A stretch of 64,000 bases of DNA from Chrysopilus asiliformis (lineage: Eukaryota; Arthropoda; Insecta; Diptera; Rhagionidae), in contig OZ035961.1 in the NCBI GenBank assembly GCA_964034945.1, positions 66,066,031-66,130,030 of the forward strand, read 5' to 3'. The position numbers were made by a program, and so were the translations under genes. The first letter of the stretch is position 1. The number at the start of each line of letters is the position of its first letter. The notes under the pieces were generated by a model. The model saw only the letters and a program-made list of their open reading frames with translations, was not told where the DNA came from and ran no database searches. This document shows positions 34,329-47,500 of the stretch, piece after piece.

Positions 34329-35275
34329 GGGGAACCCGGGGCTAGAATTAACAGGGGTAAGTATTAACAAGCCTATTCCCGCCGAAATATACGAGCCAGA
34401 ATCTCGAAATTTGGTTTTTGTCCATCACTCGATAAGGTCGATCATATCATGACTCATCAGTCATAAACAGTTCATTGCCAGTGAATGTTTAGCACAAAGA
34501 CCGAAATTTAGCTGGTAAACGAACTTTTTATGGTTTGGAATATTTTAATTTCTGTCTTAGTTTTTTATATTATTGAATATAACTTTGCCGATAATGTAAG
34601 TTAATGAAGCTATAATTAATAATATCCTTTGGTTTTATTACAATCCTTAACTATATTTTTGTGTGTGGTTAATAATTCAAAAAAAGTAGTGTCGGGGCTA
34701 AAATTAACAAACCCATGGGGCAAGTATTAACAATATAATGTCATAGACATAGAGTAAGAATTCTCATACTATGTTTTTATAGATACAAATTATGTACAAA
34801 AAAGCTTCCCTGAGACCTTTTTTTTAGATAATAATAACTGTTTTTGTTTTTTAAAACGACTTAATTTTTTTGTCAATTTATGTTCCTTGAAAAGGATATT
34901 TATTTGGTTCATTTTATTGGTTTTTGTGATAATTAATATATTTGAATTTAAAAGGATATATATTTTGTTTATTTTATAATTTTTGTGAAAAAAAAATCTT
35001 TTCTTTTAATTATTTCCATGTTAAAACCTGTGTTAATACTTACCCCATCGTTGTTAAAACTAGCCCCGTGACCGGGGTTAGTTTTAACAGATGACATTTT
35101 TTCATAAAAATGATTTTTTTCATATAAGTGACTACCTGGTTGAAACTTTTTTTATTTCTTATGATACCTGAAGACCTACAGTACGGCTAGATATAAACAC
35201 AATATCAAAAATATTACTTGTTAAAAAAATATGATCCAATTTCCAAATTTTGTTAATACATTCCCCGGCTTCCCC
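34329..35275. mobile_element. TA-flanked GGGG element, copy 2
   Basis: Duplicate of 27228-28174 at an offset of 7101 bases. Confidence 0.66.
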
Positions 35276-35324
35276 TACTATATAACTTGAGTTTATGGTT
35301 TACCCACAAACACGTATCTTTTAT

Positions 35325-35543
35325 CCTATTAGAATTTCTCGGCTTATACGGTCTGCAAAAACAAAAATAATACAACAAAATTATTATATTATTTTTGCGG
35401 ATGTTTTCACATCCAAATTTTCCCCCCAACAGGTCGGGCATGTCTGCCCTGAAAACCTATCAGGAGCCTGTTTCTGGTATTCAATGCTAAAAGGTCGAGT
35501 ATAAACCATGAATCAGAAATGGTTCAATGGTTAAAACACTAAA
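35325..35543. mobile_element. Short retroposon-like insertion, copy 2
   Basis: Duplicate of 28224-28442 with the same 13-base flanking repeat. Confidence 0.58.
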
Positions 35544-37035
35544 ACGTATCTTTTATATATATCGACATAGCTGTATCCGCGACTTCGTCCACATTGATAA
35601 TAAAAATGGATTAAATTCTTGAGGTCGAAAGTTTCCTTCACATACGGTTGACTTTTCTTTTTGGCATAATTGGAAATCAATTAAGGTATAAAATAAAATT
35701 AAAAAACTTACACAGAATCAATTTCAGTACTGCAAACCAATGCGCCGCTTACTTTTAGGATAAGCTACATTCAGCAAAAGTGAGGAAAGCCAGAAATACA
35801 AATTTTAGAAAATGAAACACAATGATGCAGAATGGCAAATGCGATGAACAGAGAAGAACGTATCGTTTTGCACTTTTTCCCCTTTGTGTACTTTTTGCTA
35901 AATGTAGTTAATATTTAAGAGGAAAAAAGCTCACTTTTTTCATGATTCTTCTCTTCATATCGAATGTCAAGTATCATATGTTGATGCGTTGTAAATTGGA
36001 TCTGCTTTTCAATATCCTTGCCTTGCCTCAGGGCTTTAATGTGAATCAATGTGCTTTTCAATTTTCCCGCTTCAATCTGAAGTAATACACCATTTGGATG
36101 ATCATATTGATCGATTTGATTACATTCGATTACAACCAAAATCATCATTTCTCGGCTTCCATTTGTTACAGAATAATGTTTTAAAAACATAAACCATCCT
36201 CAGGGAATGCTGATTGAAAATGTCAAAACCGCATGAAAATTGGTTCAGTGGTTCTCAAAATCCTGCATTACTATTTTTTATTTAATTTTGTTTTATATTA
36301 TTTGTAGATATTTTTGTCCCAATTTTTTTTTGATAATTTATCAATGGTGCCCTAACCACCCCGCACCACACCATATCAAATAACGCAACTGCGCGAGAAA
36401 TGTGGTTATGTTCTTCTAAATATGGTTATGTTTTTCTAAACTCATCACACAATATCTACCAAATTTGGAGTCTAAAGCAATTATCAAACCTGCTTGTGAT
36501 CTCCTTTTCGACGTATCTTAGCGATCCACACTCGAAACGAAAGACCTGCAGTGACGCTACATTATATCTGCTTGACAAAATAAATAAGAAAAAAATCAAG
36601 TTTGTTTGAAATATTTGTCATACTATAAAAAAAATATTAAATGTTCATTCTTATTTATGACTTCAATAATTAAAGCTAAAATACATATGATATTTTTCAA
36701 TATTTAAGGCTTGTTGCCTTGCAACAAAATATTGAAAAATATCATTTTTTTTATTATTAAATGTAATCTTTTTACCATGACCCGAGTGTTCTCGAATTTC
36801 CAGCGAACCAAAGCAAAGTGAAAACACAGAAAGTCCATAATAGTAATCGTTCCACCACACACACAGTTCAGAATAAGCAACCCCTCACAACAACAAATTA
36901 GGATTCTCCAGAAAATGGCGCACCGATGTTACTTACAGCGTGGCAGCAGGCAGCGTTCCGAACGAAAAATATGTTCGAGTTTTGTTTTGATTTCATTTCT
37001 TTGTATGATTGCATTGTTTGGCTAACGTGATCTGT

Positions 37036-37164
37036 GGGGTCCATTATGGATAACGATCGTAATCGCAACGATCGAGATTCACCTGTTGTTGTTGGTATAA
37101 AACACTAACAACAACACACAATTTCTGATCGTTACGATTACGATCGTTATCCATAATGGACCCC
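37036..37164. mobile_element. 129-base hairpin element, copy 2
   Basis: Duplicate of 29935-30063. Confidence 0.72.
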
Positions 37165-37627
37165 TATATTTTGCCAAACGCAATCAAGCAAATAGCAAAG
37201 CAACACGGAAAAATCGTTCATCGCTCATCTGCTCTCTGATTGGACAGTTCTGCTGTTGGTTCATGCCTATGAGTAGAATTTAATGATATTTATGATGGCT
37301 TGTGAATGCTCAATCGAAAAACTGTTGGACAAACCATTTTCTCAATTAAATATTCAGGAAAAATTAGAAATTATCAACTCCCATAGGCTTACATAAAATT
37401 TTATCGAAATAAATATATTTTAGCAGACATTTTCAGCCTTCCAATTCGAATCCAAACTCCGGCTATGCGGTTAGTCTGCTATTAATAAACTTTTGTTTTG
37501 GTAAAAAAAAATTTCATCTTCAATATATAAAATTTGTTAATAATAGCAGCTCTTAACTTATACAGTTTTACCAAAAAAGCTATGACTGACTTCAGAAATC
37601 ATGTTTTTACAATTAACAATCATTTAT

Positions 37628-37834
37628 TTAGTGTTTAACCATTGAACCATTTCTGATTCATGGTTTATACTCGACCTTTTAGCATTGAATTGTAAAGCAG
37701 GCTCTGATGACGGTGAGCCAGCTTCCATACCAGAAACAGGCTCCTGATAGGTTTTCAGGGCAGTCATGCCCGACCTGTTGGGGGGAAATTTGGATGTGAA
37801 AACATCCGCAAAAATAATATAATAATTTTGTTGT
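37628..37834. mobile_element. Independent short retroposon insertion with perfect 13-base TSD
   Basis: Flanked by AACAATCATTTAT at 37615-37627 and 37835-37847. Reversed, the body matches 28258-28442 and carries 35 extra bases (about 37677-37711) that are missing from the duplicated copy. It stands just outside the end of duplication copy 2. No terminal inverted repeats, no protein. Confidence 0.7.
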
Positions 37835-37847
37835 AACAATCATTTAT

Positions 37848-38566
37848 CTGTAAAAAAAATTCAAAAATAGTTTTCCAAAAAAATATTTCAATATTTCATT
37901 AAACAATCATTTTGAAATGTTTACTTTCGACATAAAAACGGCATATCTTAAGGAATTTTTGAAGGTTTTGAAATAAAAGTTGAAATATAGTGAAATACCA
38001 AATTTAATTCTTTCAGGCAGCCTCTCCCTAGTAAGTAATAAATAAATATGGCTGCGATGTCATTTGGAAAACAGATCAACCTAATTAGAAATCATTTTTT
38101 ATTGAAACCACCAACCTTCGGAAGTAAAAATCTTCGAAAAGTCATATTAACAATTGTTAGTTAATTCCTAACAATTTCTAACATTCATTTTGTTTGTGGT
38201 AAGAGACAAGTTTTGGAAAAATTCCCAAGTAAAATTTGATTGGCCCTTAACAGAAATACAAACTAAAATTAATAAATCTCTTTTTTTTTTGCTAATCATT
38301 TGATTTGTTAAAGGAATCTTATGGACTAAATTACAGAAAAAAATCCTTGTTGAAAAATGAAGCAATGAAATAAATTCACTTTTCTATTATAAATATTAAA
38401 TTGATTGATAAATATTTGTACTCGTTAGAAGCTCTCATATACATTTTCTTATTCGTTTAATTGTCTTAAGTTACATAAAAATCGTAAATAATTTCTAATA
38501 AAATCAGATAAAACAGTTTTTTTTTTTGAATTTCAAAAAATCAATAATATCACTAGAATTTTATAA
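37848..38566. other. GLCE 3' flank
   Basis: AT-rich sequence after the GLCE stop, likely including its 3' UTR. No other gene seen. Confidence 0.4.
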
Positions 38567-41500
38567 CTAATTGTGTTTAGCCCGCTTACCGAACATATAA
38601 CCTTTCCACCTTTCTGCAGTTTGTGATATTATTGGATCTGAATCTATTGTAGCAAGAAGTAATAGTTGATTAACATGCGTAGCATGATAATCCCATCGAG
38701 CTATATTAGGTGCAACACCTACAAAATAAACAGAATATCCATATAATGTATAAATTACAATTGCATTAGAGATTTGAATACCGAGCGAGAAATGTCGTAA
38801 ATCATAGCTTGTACCAGATCCATTATCATAAAGGAGAAGCATTTTCTTTAAAGATGCAACTCCTTCATTAAAGAGAAGACCAGCTTCCTTTGCAATTGTT
38901 GTTGTCGCAACACGGTTTAGATCATATAACCCGAGTAGCGAATATATGAATCCATTTAAAACAAATGAGGATGGAGTAGTTGGATACTCCTCATACCTGT
39001 AAAAAATTGATTAATAATCGTAAACTTTAAACAAATTTTAATGTATTATAGGTTACCAATTATATTGTCCCATAAATTTCGCCAAAACGCCTCCATCATT
39101 GGAGAACACACGGAATGGTTTTAGTCCATTGGCTGCAGCTTTTAAATAACGTCGATCACCGCCAGAATGATGAAAAGCTCTAGCTAGTAATGATATAGCA
39201 TGGCCTTGTCCCATTGCCGAAAGCCAACCGGATGGTAGTTCCATAAATCCAGATAAATTCCGTCTAACCGGATTTGGCCAACCACCAGTATTTTGATCTT
39301 GATGTCGTATAAACCATTCGGCGGCATCATAAAAATGCGATATATGCTCATATGTTGACAAGGTCATATTATCAAAATATCCAACACCAAGGAATGAAAC
39401 TGAAACGATTTTCAATTCACTTCGTCTCATTTTTACTTTGCGTTCATTGCCAGTTAAGCCTTTTTGTACATCGATTAATAGATCTCGGGTTAAATGTTTC
39501 CATTGATTAACCGCATTACTGCCAATGCCATAGTAGATGTTTTCACTTTGGACGCTTAATAAGAGGTCGGCAACAATATAATAAACGTTAAAATTACGTT
39601 TTGTTTCGCGATTTTGCAGCGTTACTATAAGACTACTGCTATTTGTTGCTAAAAGCAAATCAATGCTCAAAACTAAATCAAGTACATGATCCAACTGTAT
39701 ATTAATTGCGCTATCGTATTCATTGGTCGTTTGAAAATGCAAAATTGTAGTATTCAGTTTCGCATCCCATATTCGACTTAGATTACTGTGTTTTGGAGTA
39801 ATCCATTCAATTTTTATTAAATCGGAATCTTCAAAAACCTAATCAATCATAAAATGATTTTGATTATTAAAAACTTTTTTTTTTAAATACAAAAAAAGAT
39901 ATTGAAAAATATTTTTAAAAAAAGAACTTCCAAATATCCTTAATCGAAATAAATGAAAGGGTGGGAAGTGCGACGATGCCTGAAACGGAACACCGATGAA
40001 ACATCAAATTACATAAGAAAAATAACACGTGATTTGGACAAAAACTAGGGGCAAATTATCAAATACTTGATATGAGAACAGACAAAATGTGTATTAAAAA
40101 ATTCATTTGGATGGGAGAAGGGGAAGGATTGGTCCGATTGAATGTTTGATGTATGGAGTGATTATGTAAAATCCAGGGATGGGAAACGTTATCGTAACGT
40201 AACGAAATAACAAAATGATTTACGGGCTATTTCTTCATTACGTTATAACGTTTTAGAAATTAAATTCCGTTACAATAACGAAAAACGAAAAAAAAAATTG
40301 CTTTTTTTCGTTATTCATTAATTTTTCCTTGTTTTGTTCATTATTATATTTTTGTGAAATTCTCCACAAAAGTTCATCAAGTATAACCCCACAGACCTAC
40401 CACCTGCATAAAATATAATTACAAATATTGGAGTAGTATTTTTAATCGTATTTAGATTCTAATGTAGGGGCCACATCTATCAGTTTTCCATCAGTTTTTG
40501 GGAAATTGATGGGAAACTGATTGGTGTGAACGTTCGCGTCAGAGTATCGCATTAGAAGAGAACCAAATATTATTTTTTGAACTTAATGCAATAATAATCC
40601 ATACACTTTATTATCTCTACAATAAAAATGAATGGAAAATTTTGACAAAAAACTGTCAGTCGCAATTGATAGATGTGAACACTTAACTGGGTGTAAAAAA
40701 CTGATGGAAAACTGACGAGTACCGTAACAGTTGCGATTGATGGAAAACTGATAGATGTGGCCCTTACATAAATCGGATTTTGTTTTGGCCCGATTCCCTC
40801 TATTTCTGGAGATACGAAAAAGGAAATCTTTCAAGCAACATTGTTGGCATCGAAAATATTTTCTTTTTAGTAACTCCAGAAGTAGAGTGAATTTCGCGAA
40901 AGCTAAGTGCGACTCAGAATCAGCGACGTCAAAATAGCCTAAAATTCTATATCTTTGATATTGACCAAAATGTCGATTTTTTAATTTAGTAATCACTATT
41001 TTATTTTTTTTTTGTTTTTATTTGTATTTTCTTTTTGCTAAGTTTTATTATTTTTTATATAATTTATTTTTATGGAAACTGAACTGAACTTTTTATGGAA
41101 ACTGAATTGTTTTCAGTTTCCATACAATGTGTAACGAAATATAACGTTATAACGTAACGAAATGAAATTTTTTATCCTTACAAAACGAAATAAAAGTTCA
41201 ATTTCGTTACGTAACGAAATGTATAACGTTACGATTTTTTATTTCATTTCCCGTCCTTGGTAAAATCACATGCCAACACACTTCGTCTACAAAAATATAT
41301 CAATACTATGAAAATCGGAAAAAACCTATGTCTATCTGAAAATCGGAAAAAACCTACGTCATTGTCATTTGTATGGGACAAGGGGGAAGGCGTGGTTAAA
41401 TTTCATTTTTATGTATGAATGAGTTATGTAAAATCCTATTTTAAACACATTTTCCCTTATAACTTTTTTATACGACTCACTATTTTCGAGGGAATTACAA

Positions 41501-44500
41501 AAAACTATTTCGTTTGTATGGCGGAGGGCAGAAGGAACGGTCCTATTTTGCCGTTCAAGAACTATTTACTAGATACGTAACTGTACAAAATTTTAAGTCT
41601 CTAGATTAATTTCTTCGAAAGGTATGATGTTCACGGACAGACGTACGAAAATCAAAATCTTTTGTCATCCCTAATACACTGGTGTAGTTCATTTTTGTGT
41701 CCGACGATTGGACACACGGTATTTTCCCATATAGACTTGGCTTTTATATACCACCTTGATTAAAAAGTTTTAGGAAAATACGATTTTATTCATCAAAATT
41801 GATTTTGTCCCCTTTAGAGTACTCATTGCACTTGCACTTATACCAGCGCTTCATCCAATCCTCAAAACATTTTTTATACTCGGTTTTCGGTATGGTCATC
41901 AAAGCCGCCTTCGATTTTTCTATTCTCTCTTGTCGGCTGCTAAAACCTCTTGAGTTGGCCAAAAAGGAAGAAGTCGCAGGAAGCCAAATCAGTGGAATTC
42001 GGTGGCTGTTGGATGGTATTCGTTCTGTTTTTGGCCAAAAAAGGACGGATAATGATGTCATTGTGCGACGGTTCATGCAAAATCCACGAGTTGTTTTTCC
42101 ACAAATCTTTTTTGGCGAATTGCTTCACGTGTCTCAAAAAACACTCCCTGTTGACTGTCTGACCTTCTCGCAAGAATTTCTGATGCCAACTTCGTTGTAA
42201 TTCATGAAAACCGTAGCAACACCTACTTTTTCGACTGAAAACCACGCGGTTTTTTCGGTTTTGGCTCATTTGGTGTACGCAATTCACTCGCTTGATGTCT
42301 GGATTGCGTGCCATACTCATAAACTCACATTTCGTCTCCAGTAATGATGCGTTTAATGAATGTTGGGTCGGATGCAGACTCGAAAATTATGTCTTTCGCG
42401 ACGTGCACGCGGTCCCTTTTTTGCATGAAATTCAGGTCTTCGGCACCAGCTTTGCAGCGACACGTCTCAAGCCCAAATCATTAACCAAAATGTCTTAAAC
42501 GGATCCATAAGCAATGTTCGCTTATTTTTGCCATTTTTAAAATAGTAAAAAATCAAAAACACGCGCAGAGGCAGATGTACTCAACACGGCTAAACTTTCA
42601 CCAATATCAAGCTATACCGCCGAAATTTAATGTGAATGTTCATGACAGATGTGGTTACCTAAGAAAAACAAAAGAACTCAAATCGGGTGACTGAGAGCGC
42701 CACACGATGATCGTTCCTGAAACGATTTGATCAAGGCGGTATATTTTCACTAAATATTTTTTGCATATTTCGTGATCATTTTTTCTACTGTTTGATCAAT
42801 TATAACATGAGATTGCATAATCCCGGCAATTTAATTTCCAGGACGCTGGGACAACATACCCAAATCCGTGACTGTCCCGGCCATTCCAGGGAGTATAGAC
42901 TCTTTAGGTAACTATCTTTTCACCTTACTGGCTGATCGAATCGAAATTTTACACAAATACTAGCTCGAATTTACCGTTTTTCTTTAACAATCACGTTTTA
43001 GTGTGGGACTTTAGACAGATATCATTGCGCTGAGATTTTATATAACAAGGACGGTACGCAAACCTGAAATGTTCAATTTTGATAAATTTTGGTTATGTTG
43101 TAGTAGAACGAAAAATAAGCGATACGTTTTTGGTTCTAATCTTTCACTATCGAACAAAATCCATGGTAAAACAATCAGAAGACATTTTTTCCCTTATTTT
43201 TACTTAAAAATCAACGTTTCTATCAATTTCGAAATAAATCAAATAAAAGGCGAAAAAAATTTGGTCGATTGAGCAATTTCCATACAAGTATATCGCATAC
43301 CGACATTACCGAATAAAAGAAGAGATTTCGGCCTTCTACAATAGAAAAATCCAACAACAGGTCAATTTAAGAATTAAAAACCACGTCTAGACACAAAACA
43401 TCGGAGCCACCATTTGTGAGCTATAGGGTGAAATAACCAATTGGGGGGTGGGGTGAAAAAGAACGATGTACGAAAATGGCCCCTGACTAATTTTTGGGTT
43501 TCACATTCGTTGTACCTGCATTGGAAAGGTAATTTGCTCTAGTTTCATGGACACAAGCTCTTTTTTGGCGGGGAAATCTGTACGGATACAAAAAAAAAAA
43601 CAATTAGATGTAAATTCTGTACAAACGTAGGAGGAACGATTCTCTAACTAAAAACAAATGATAGGAATATCTGTATAGTACTAACATAGATTAGAGAGTT
43701 ACTATAGATAAGAAACGAGGAAGAAATTTTTTCCTGAAGAAGAGTACTTTGCATCTGTTTCATTTGCTTCGTAAAGACACGAATTACTTTTGTGTGAGAA
43801 ATGGTGTAAAAAACTTTATTTTGGGATTTTTTTTTGCTGTCCGCCGAGCATTCCCTAACAATACATTGCGGACATTTTGCGTGCTATAAAAACGTTAATA
43901 ATAGTAAAATGGAAAACCTGTGCGCCTACGAATGATTCCCATCGACGAATGTAAACAAAGCGCTGGCCCCGGATATGTTTGTGTTTGTGTCGTATGAGTC
44001 AATTGTGCATTCCAATTGAACGTGAAGGAGTGAAAAGGAATACCGATGTCATCAGAAAATATTCCACTAGCGCAGCTATTTACTCTACGTAAGTATATGG
44101 GAAAATGCGTTTTCTTCTCATCTATAGTAACTCTCTAATCTATGGTACTAATGTACGTAAGTGGACAGAAGATTTTGAAAAACTAATCGACTTCTTGAAT
44201 GACACCGAAGAAACCACGTTACTACTAATTGGAGTCAGCAACACACCACAAGGTACGCATCAAACGATACAAGAGAATTTTACCACAGAAAATGGCACAC
44301 TAAGTGCATGTTTACATGAGCGATTTTTAGTCGCTCAGTGGCGCGAGTAAAAAAATCGCTCACGGCCACTTGCCCACGGCCACTTATGAGAGTGTTTACA
44401 TGAGAATTCAGTCGTAGCGTAAAAAAATCGCTAGCGACAGTCGCAGATCAGTCGTGACCGGCATAGATTTTTCCTTAATGTGTGCGTGTATGGACTGTAT

Positions 44501-47500
44501 ATACAGACCACGAACACACGTATTTGAAAGTGAGATTTCGGAGCAAGGAAAAGTAAGTAAAACTATGCAAAAAGCAAAGTTCTCCATTTCACGTTCATCT
44601 TGGAGTAGAAGTGCTAAAGCGATACTTTCCGCGACATCCATTTCAATTGAAATGACTCAGCTGTCAAAACACTTACTAGATCGATATTTTAATCGCTCAT
44701 GTAAACAGCAGAGTGGTTGTTTTTAGTCGCCGCGACATTTGATCGTAAACAGGCACTAACCGAAACTAGGAAACCGTAAAACCTATCTTTGAACATTTAT
44801 GGAATATTTTTTTTAGAACTTTTACAAAACCATAATCTTTTAATACTAAATGGCAACATAAATGAAGACAGCACCGGTGAATAATCCTTTGTAGGAGCAT
44901 AAGGAAGATCCGTAATAGATCTCTGCGCTGTTACCAATAATCTTGTTAAGAATGTTACTGAAATGAAGATGGAAAGTTGTATATAATCTGACCACTTATC
45001 GTTAATAGTATCATTGTTGCTAAAAGCTGAGCCAAAACTTTTAGAAGTGAGCCGAAAACCAAACTTTCAAGAGGAATTAGTAAACCTTACGCAGTATTGT
45101 GTCATAACGCATCATACTATAGAACAGGCATCATCAGCTAGTGGCTCGGCTGGCTCATCACACAGATTGGCTTTAACAGCGTAGCCACTATAATCGACCT
45201 TTTATTGTGTTCTGTAATGCCTGTGTGTGCGGCTTCGGATCGCAGGAATAAAACGAAACGTGCTTTGAGTTGGAATCGGGGAATTATTAGCATGACGCAT
45301 TTCATTTTAAATCAGTTCGTGTCAAGCCATTGCCGTGGAGGGTTGTGTTTCATTGAACTGTATTTTTATTTGTAGTGGTTATAAATTTTGATTGTAAAGG
45401 TAGCGACAGTTACTTTGATGGCCCCTGCTATAGAAGACCAAGTCGAAAAGTTGCTAGATCTTGTAAAAACGAGCGCTGGCGGATTTTAACATGTTGATGA
45501 CCTAGGGAAAAATCAAATAATGTGCCCCCAGCGTTATTTAGGGATAACCTTTTTCATTATTTTAGGGGTAACCTTTTCCCTCTCTGATGTTACCGGGAAC
45601 ATTGTAAAATGTTATTTCTTACAACATGTACATATTTTTAATACAGAAAAAAAATCTTTATATGTTATGTAAAAGCTTTCCATTTACACCTCCAGACATC
45701 GCGTTTTAAAATTTGAAATAATTTGGTTTAAAAAAAAATAAATGTGGCAATGTGAACAGCGGGGGGATGGAAAAGACGTGAATATATGTAAAAATGAAAT
45801 TTGGAAAATTTCAGCTCGATCGGAGGCCATTTTCAGTTTCCGCTTTTCATTTGAAATTTTGAAAATCTGCCATTAAACTAAAAATTTCAACTTTCACCAA
45901 AACCAAGGAGGATTTCCAAAAAAGCTTGAATTAGTTAACAAATAACAAAAAAAAACCAAAAACAAAAATATTAAAAAAATTAAAACAAAAAAAGTTTGAA
46001 AAAATTAAAACAAAATAAAATTTTGAAAAAAATTAACCAAAAAAAAATTACAAAAAAAAAAAATAAAACAAAAAAAAAATAAAATACAAAAAGGATTTCG
46101 AATTACAAATGCCTCCACGCGGCGAAATCTGGGTGATCACAGCAAAAGTGATTAGCGAAAATTTGTAAAATACATAGAAATTCATCTAGCGCATACACAC
46201 TGTTATGCCAAATTTTTAAACGAAAAGCGGAAACTGAAGATGACCTCCGATCGAGCTGAAACTTTCTACAATTTGTTTTTATATCAATTCACAACTTTTC
46301 CATCCCCCCCTTTCCGAAATCCGAGAAAAAAGAAAAGCGATCCACCCTACTGTTGATATTTTTTGAGCTCATAATAAGACAAATGCCTAATTTGCCTAAG
46401 CGGTTCTCAAATTACGCCAAAAAGTGTAAGGACGCTTGCGAGCAAATAATTGAAAAATTGAAAAAAAATTAATACAGAAAATGTTAAATAATTTTAAAAA
46501 AATGGCAAGAGTCAGGCTCCACAACACAAACCTGTGAAATTTCTACAAATTAATTTTTTCGCGCCAATTTTGAGTGATTTCCAGCAAAAGGGGCGACAAA
46601 TTCTTACTGAGAAGGTTTTTCACACCAAATTTTGTGTGCTTCTACTGCAACTGCGTTTGATAAACATCTAAGTCAGCGGCAAAAAACACGTTTTTGCGTT
46701 TGTCACTTTTAATCCAGCTGTGGTAACGCTTTTACTGCGCAATTTGTTTATAAAAGGTTTAAGCCTAGTACGCAGTTCGAGTAAAATGAAATTTTAACGC
46801 GGTTTCCAAATTGGCACATTAAAACCGAAGTAAAAACTGTTTGTGGAGAAATCAAATTGACAGCTAAGATTTGTGGAGAAAAAACATTGACAGCCGAGCA
46901 AGAAGTTTCTGATTTTTGTGTATTCTGAATTTTAAAAGTTAATAATATGGATGACAATCTGCTAGACGACATAATTGTTTCTGCATCATCACTCGTAGTC
47001 CAAATGCTTGAACTGGACAGCAGAAGACCGCCGTCGATTTGGGTTAATCCCTATTTAAAGGAACGAAAAACAAAGGGGGTTTTTTGTCGACCACTGAAAA
47101 TTGTTTTTTCTGTTCTTTATTTTGTTTTCTTCTTGCTTTGGGACGGCTGGCCGGTATTGGCTTTTCGGTTTCAAATCTGGTTTGCGCTGAAGGCTCGAAA
47201 TCATAAGCAATGTCCAATTCCTCAATTTCTTCAAAATCCAAATATTCTTCCATTTTTTTCAGAGCGGTGTTGTGTTTTAGTGTGAAACGCGTTTTATTTT
47301 GTGTCTGAATTTCACACAAAATAAGAAATGTTTTTGTAACGTAAAGAAATAATGAAATACCGAAATTATTTTATGGTTTTTTCTTCGAAATTACGTTATA
47401 GAAATATAATTCCGTTATAATAACCAAAACTTATGTTTTTCGTTATTTATTAATTATTTCCTTATTTTTTGTGACATTGGGCCTTACCAATGACATTTAT

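Larger units (their letters stand above)
30400..37498. repeat. Tandem duplication, copy 2
   Basis: Direct repeat of 22606-30397, joined with only two extra bases (TA, 30398-30399). It retains the empty site of the hAT found in copy 1 and the full 33275-33620 segment. Point differences are few and most short frames are identical between copies. Either a recent tandem duplication or two haplotypes placed in series by the assembler. Confidence 0.9.
39960..41730. repeat. Dispersed repeat sequence in GLCE intron 2, split by a hAT
   Basis: Phrases such as TTGGTCCGATTG, TTATGTAAAATCC, AAGAACTATTTACTAGATACGTAACTGTACAAAATTT, GTTCACGGACAGACG and CACTGGTGTAGTT tie this to the copies at 2811-3850, 11815-12040 and 23161-23724. 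No protein is encoded. Confidence 0.5.

Noticed and set aside
40583..40996. 137-codon minus-strand frame
   Set aside because: It runs across a MITE boundary inside a hAT element and shows no domain.
47044..47319. Whole 91-residue minus-strand frame as a gene
   Set aside because: Only the start ([15 protein letters not shown]) is plausible as part of the Harbinger second protein; the rest runs into the transposase strand at the deletion point.
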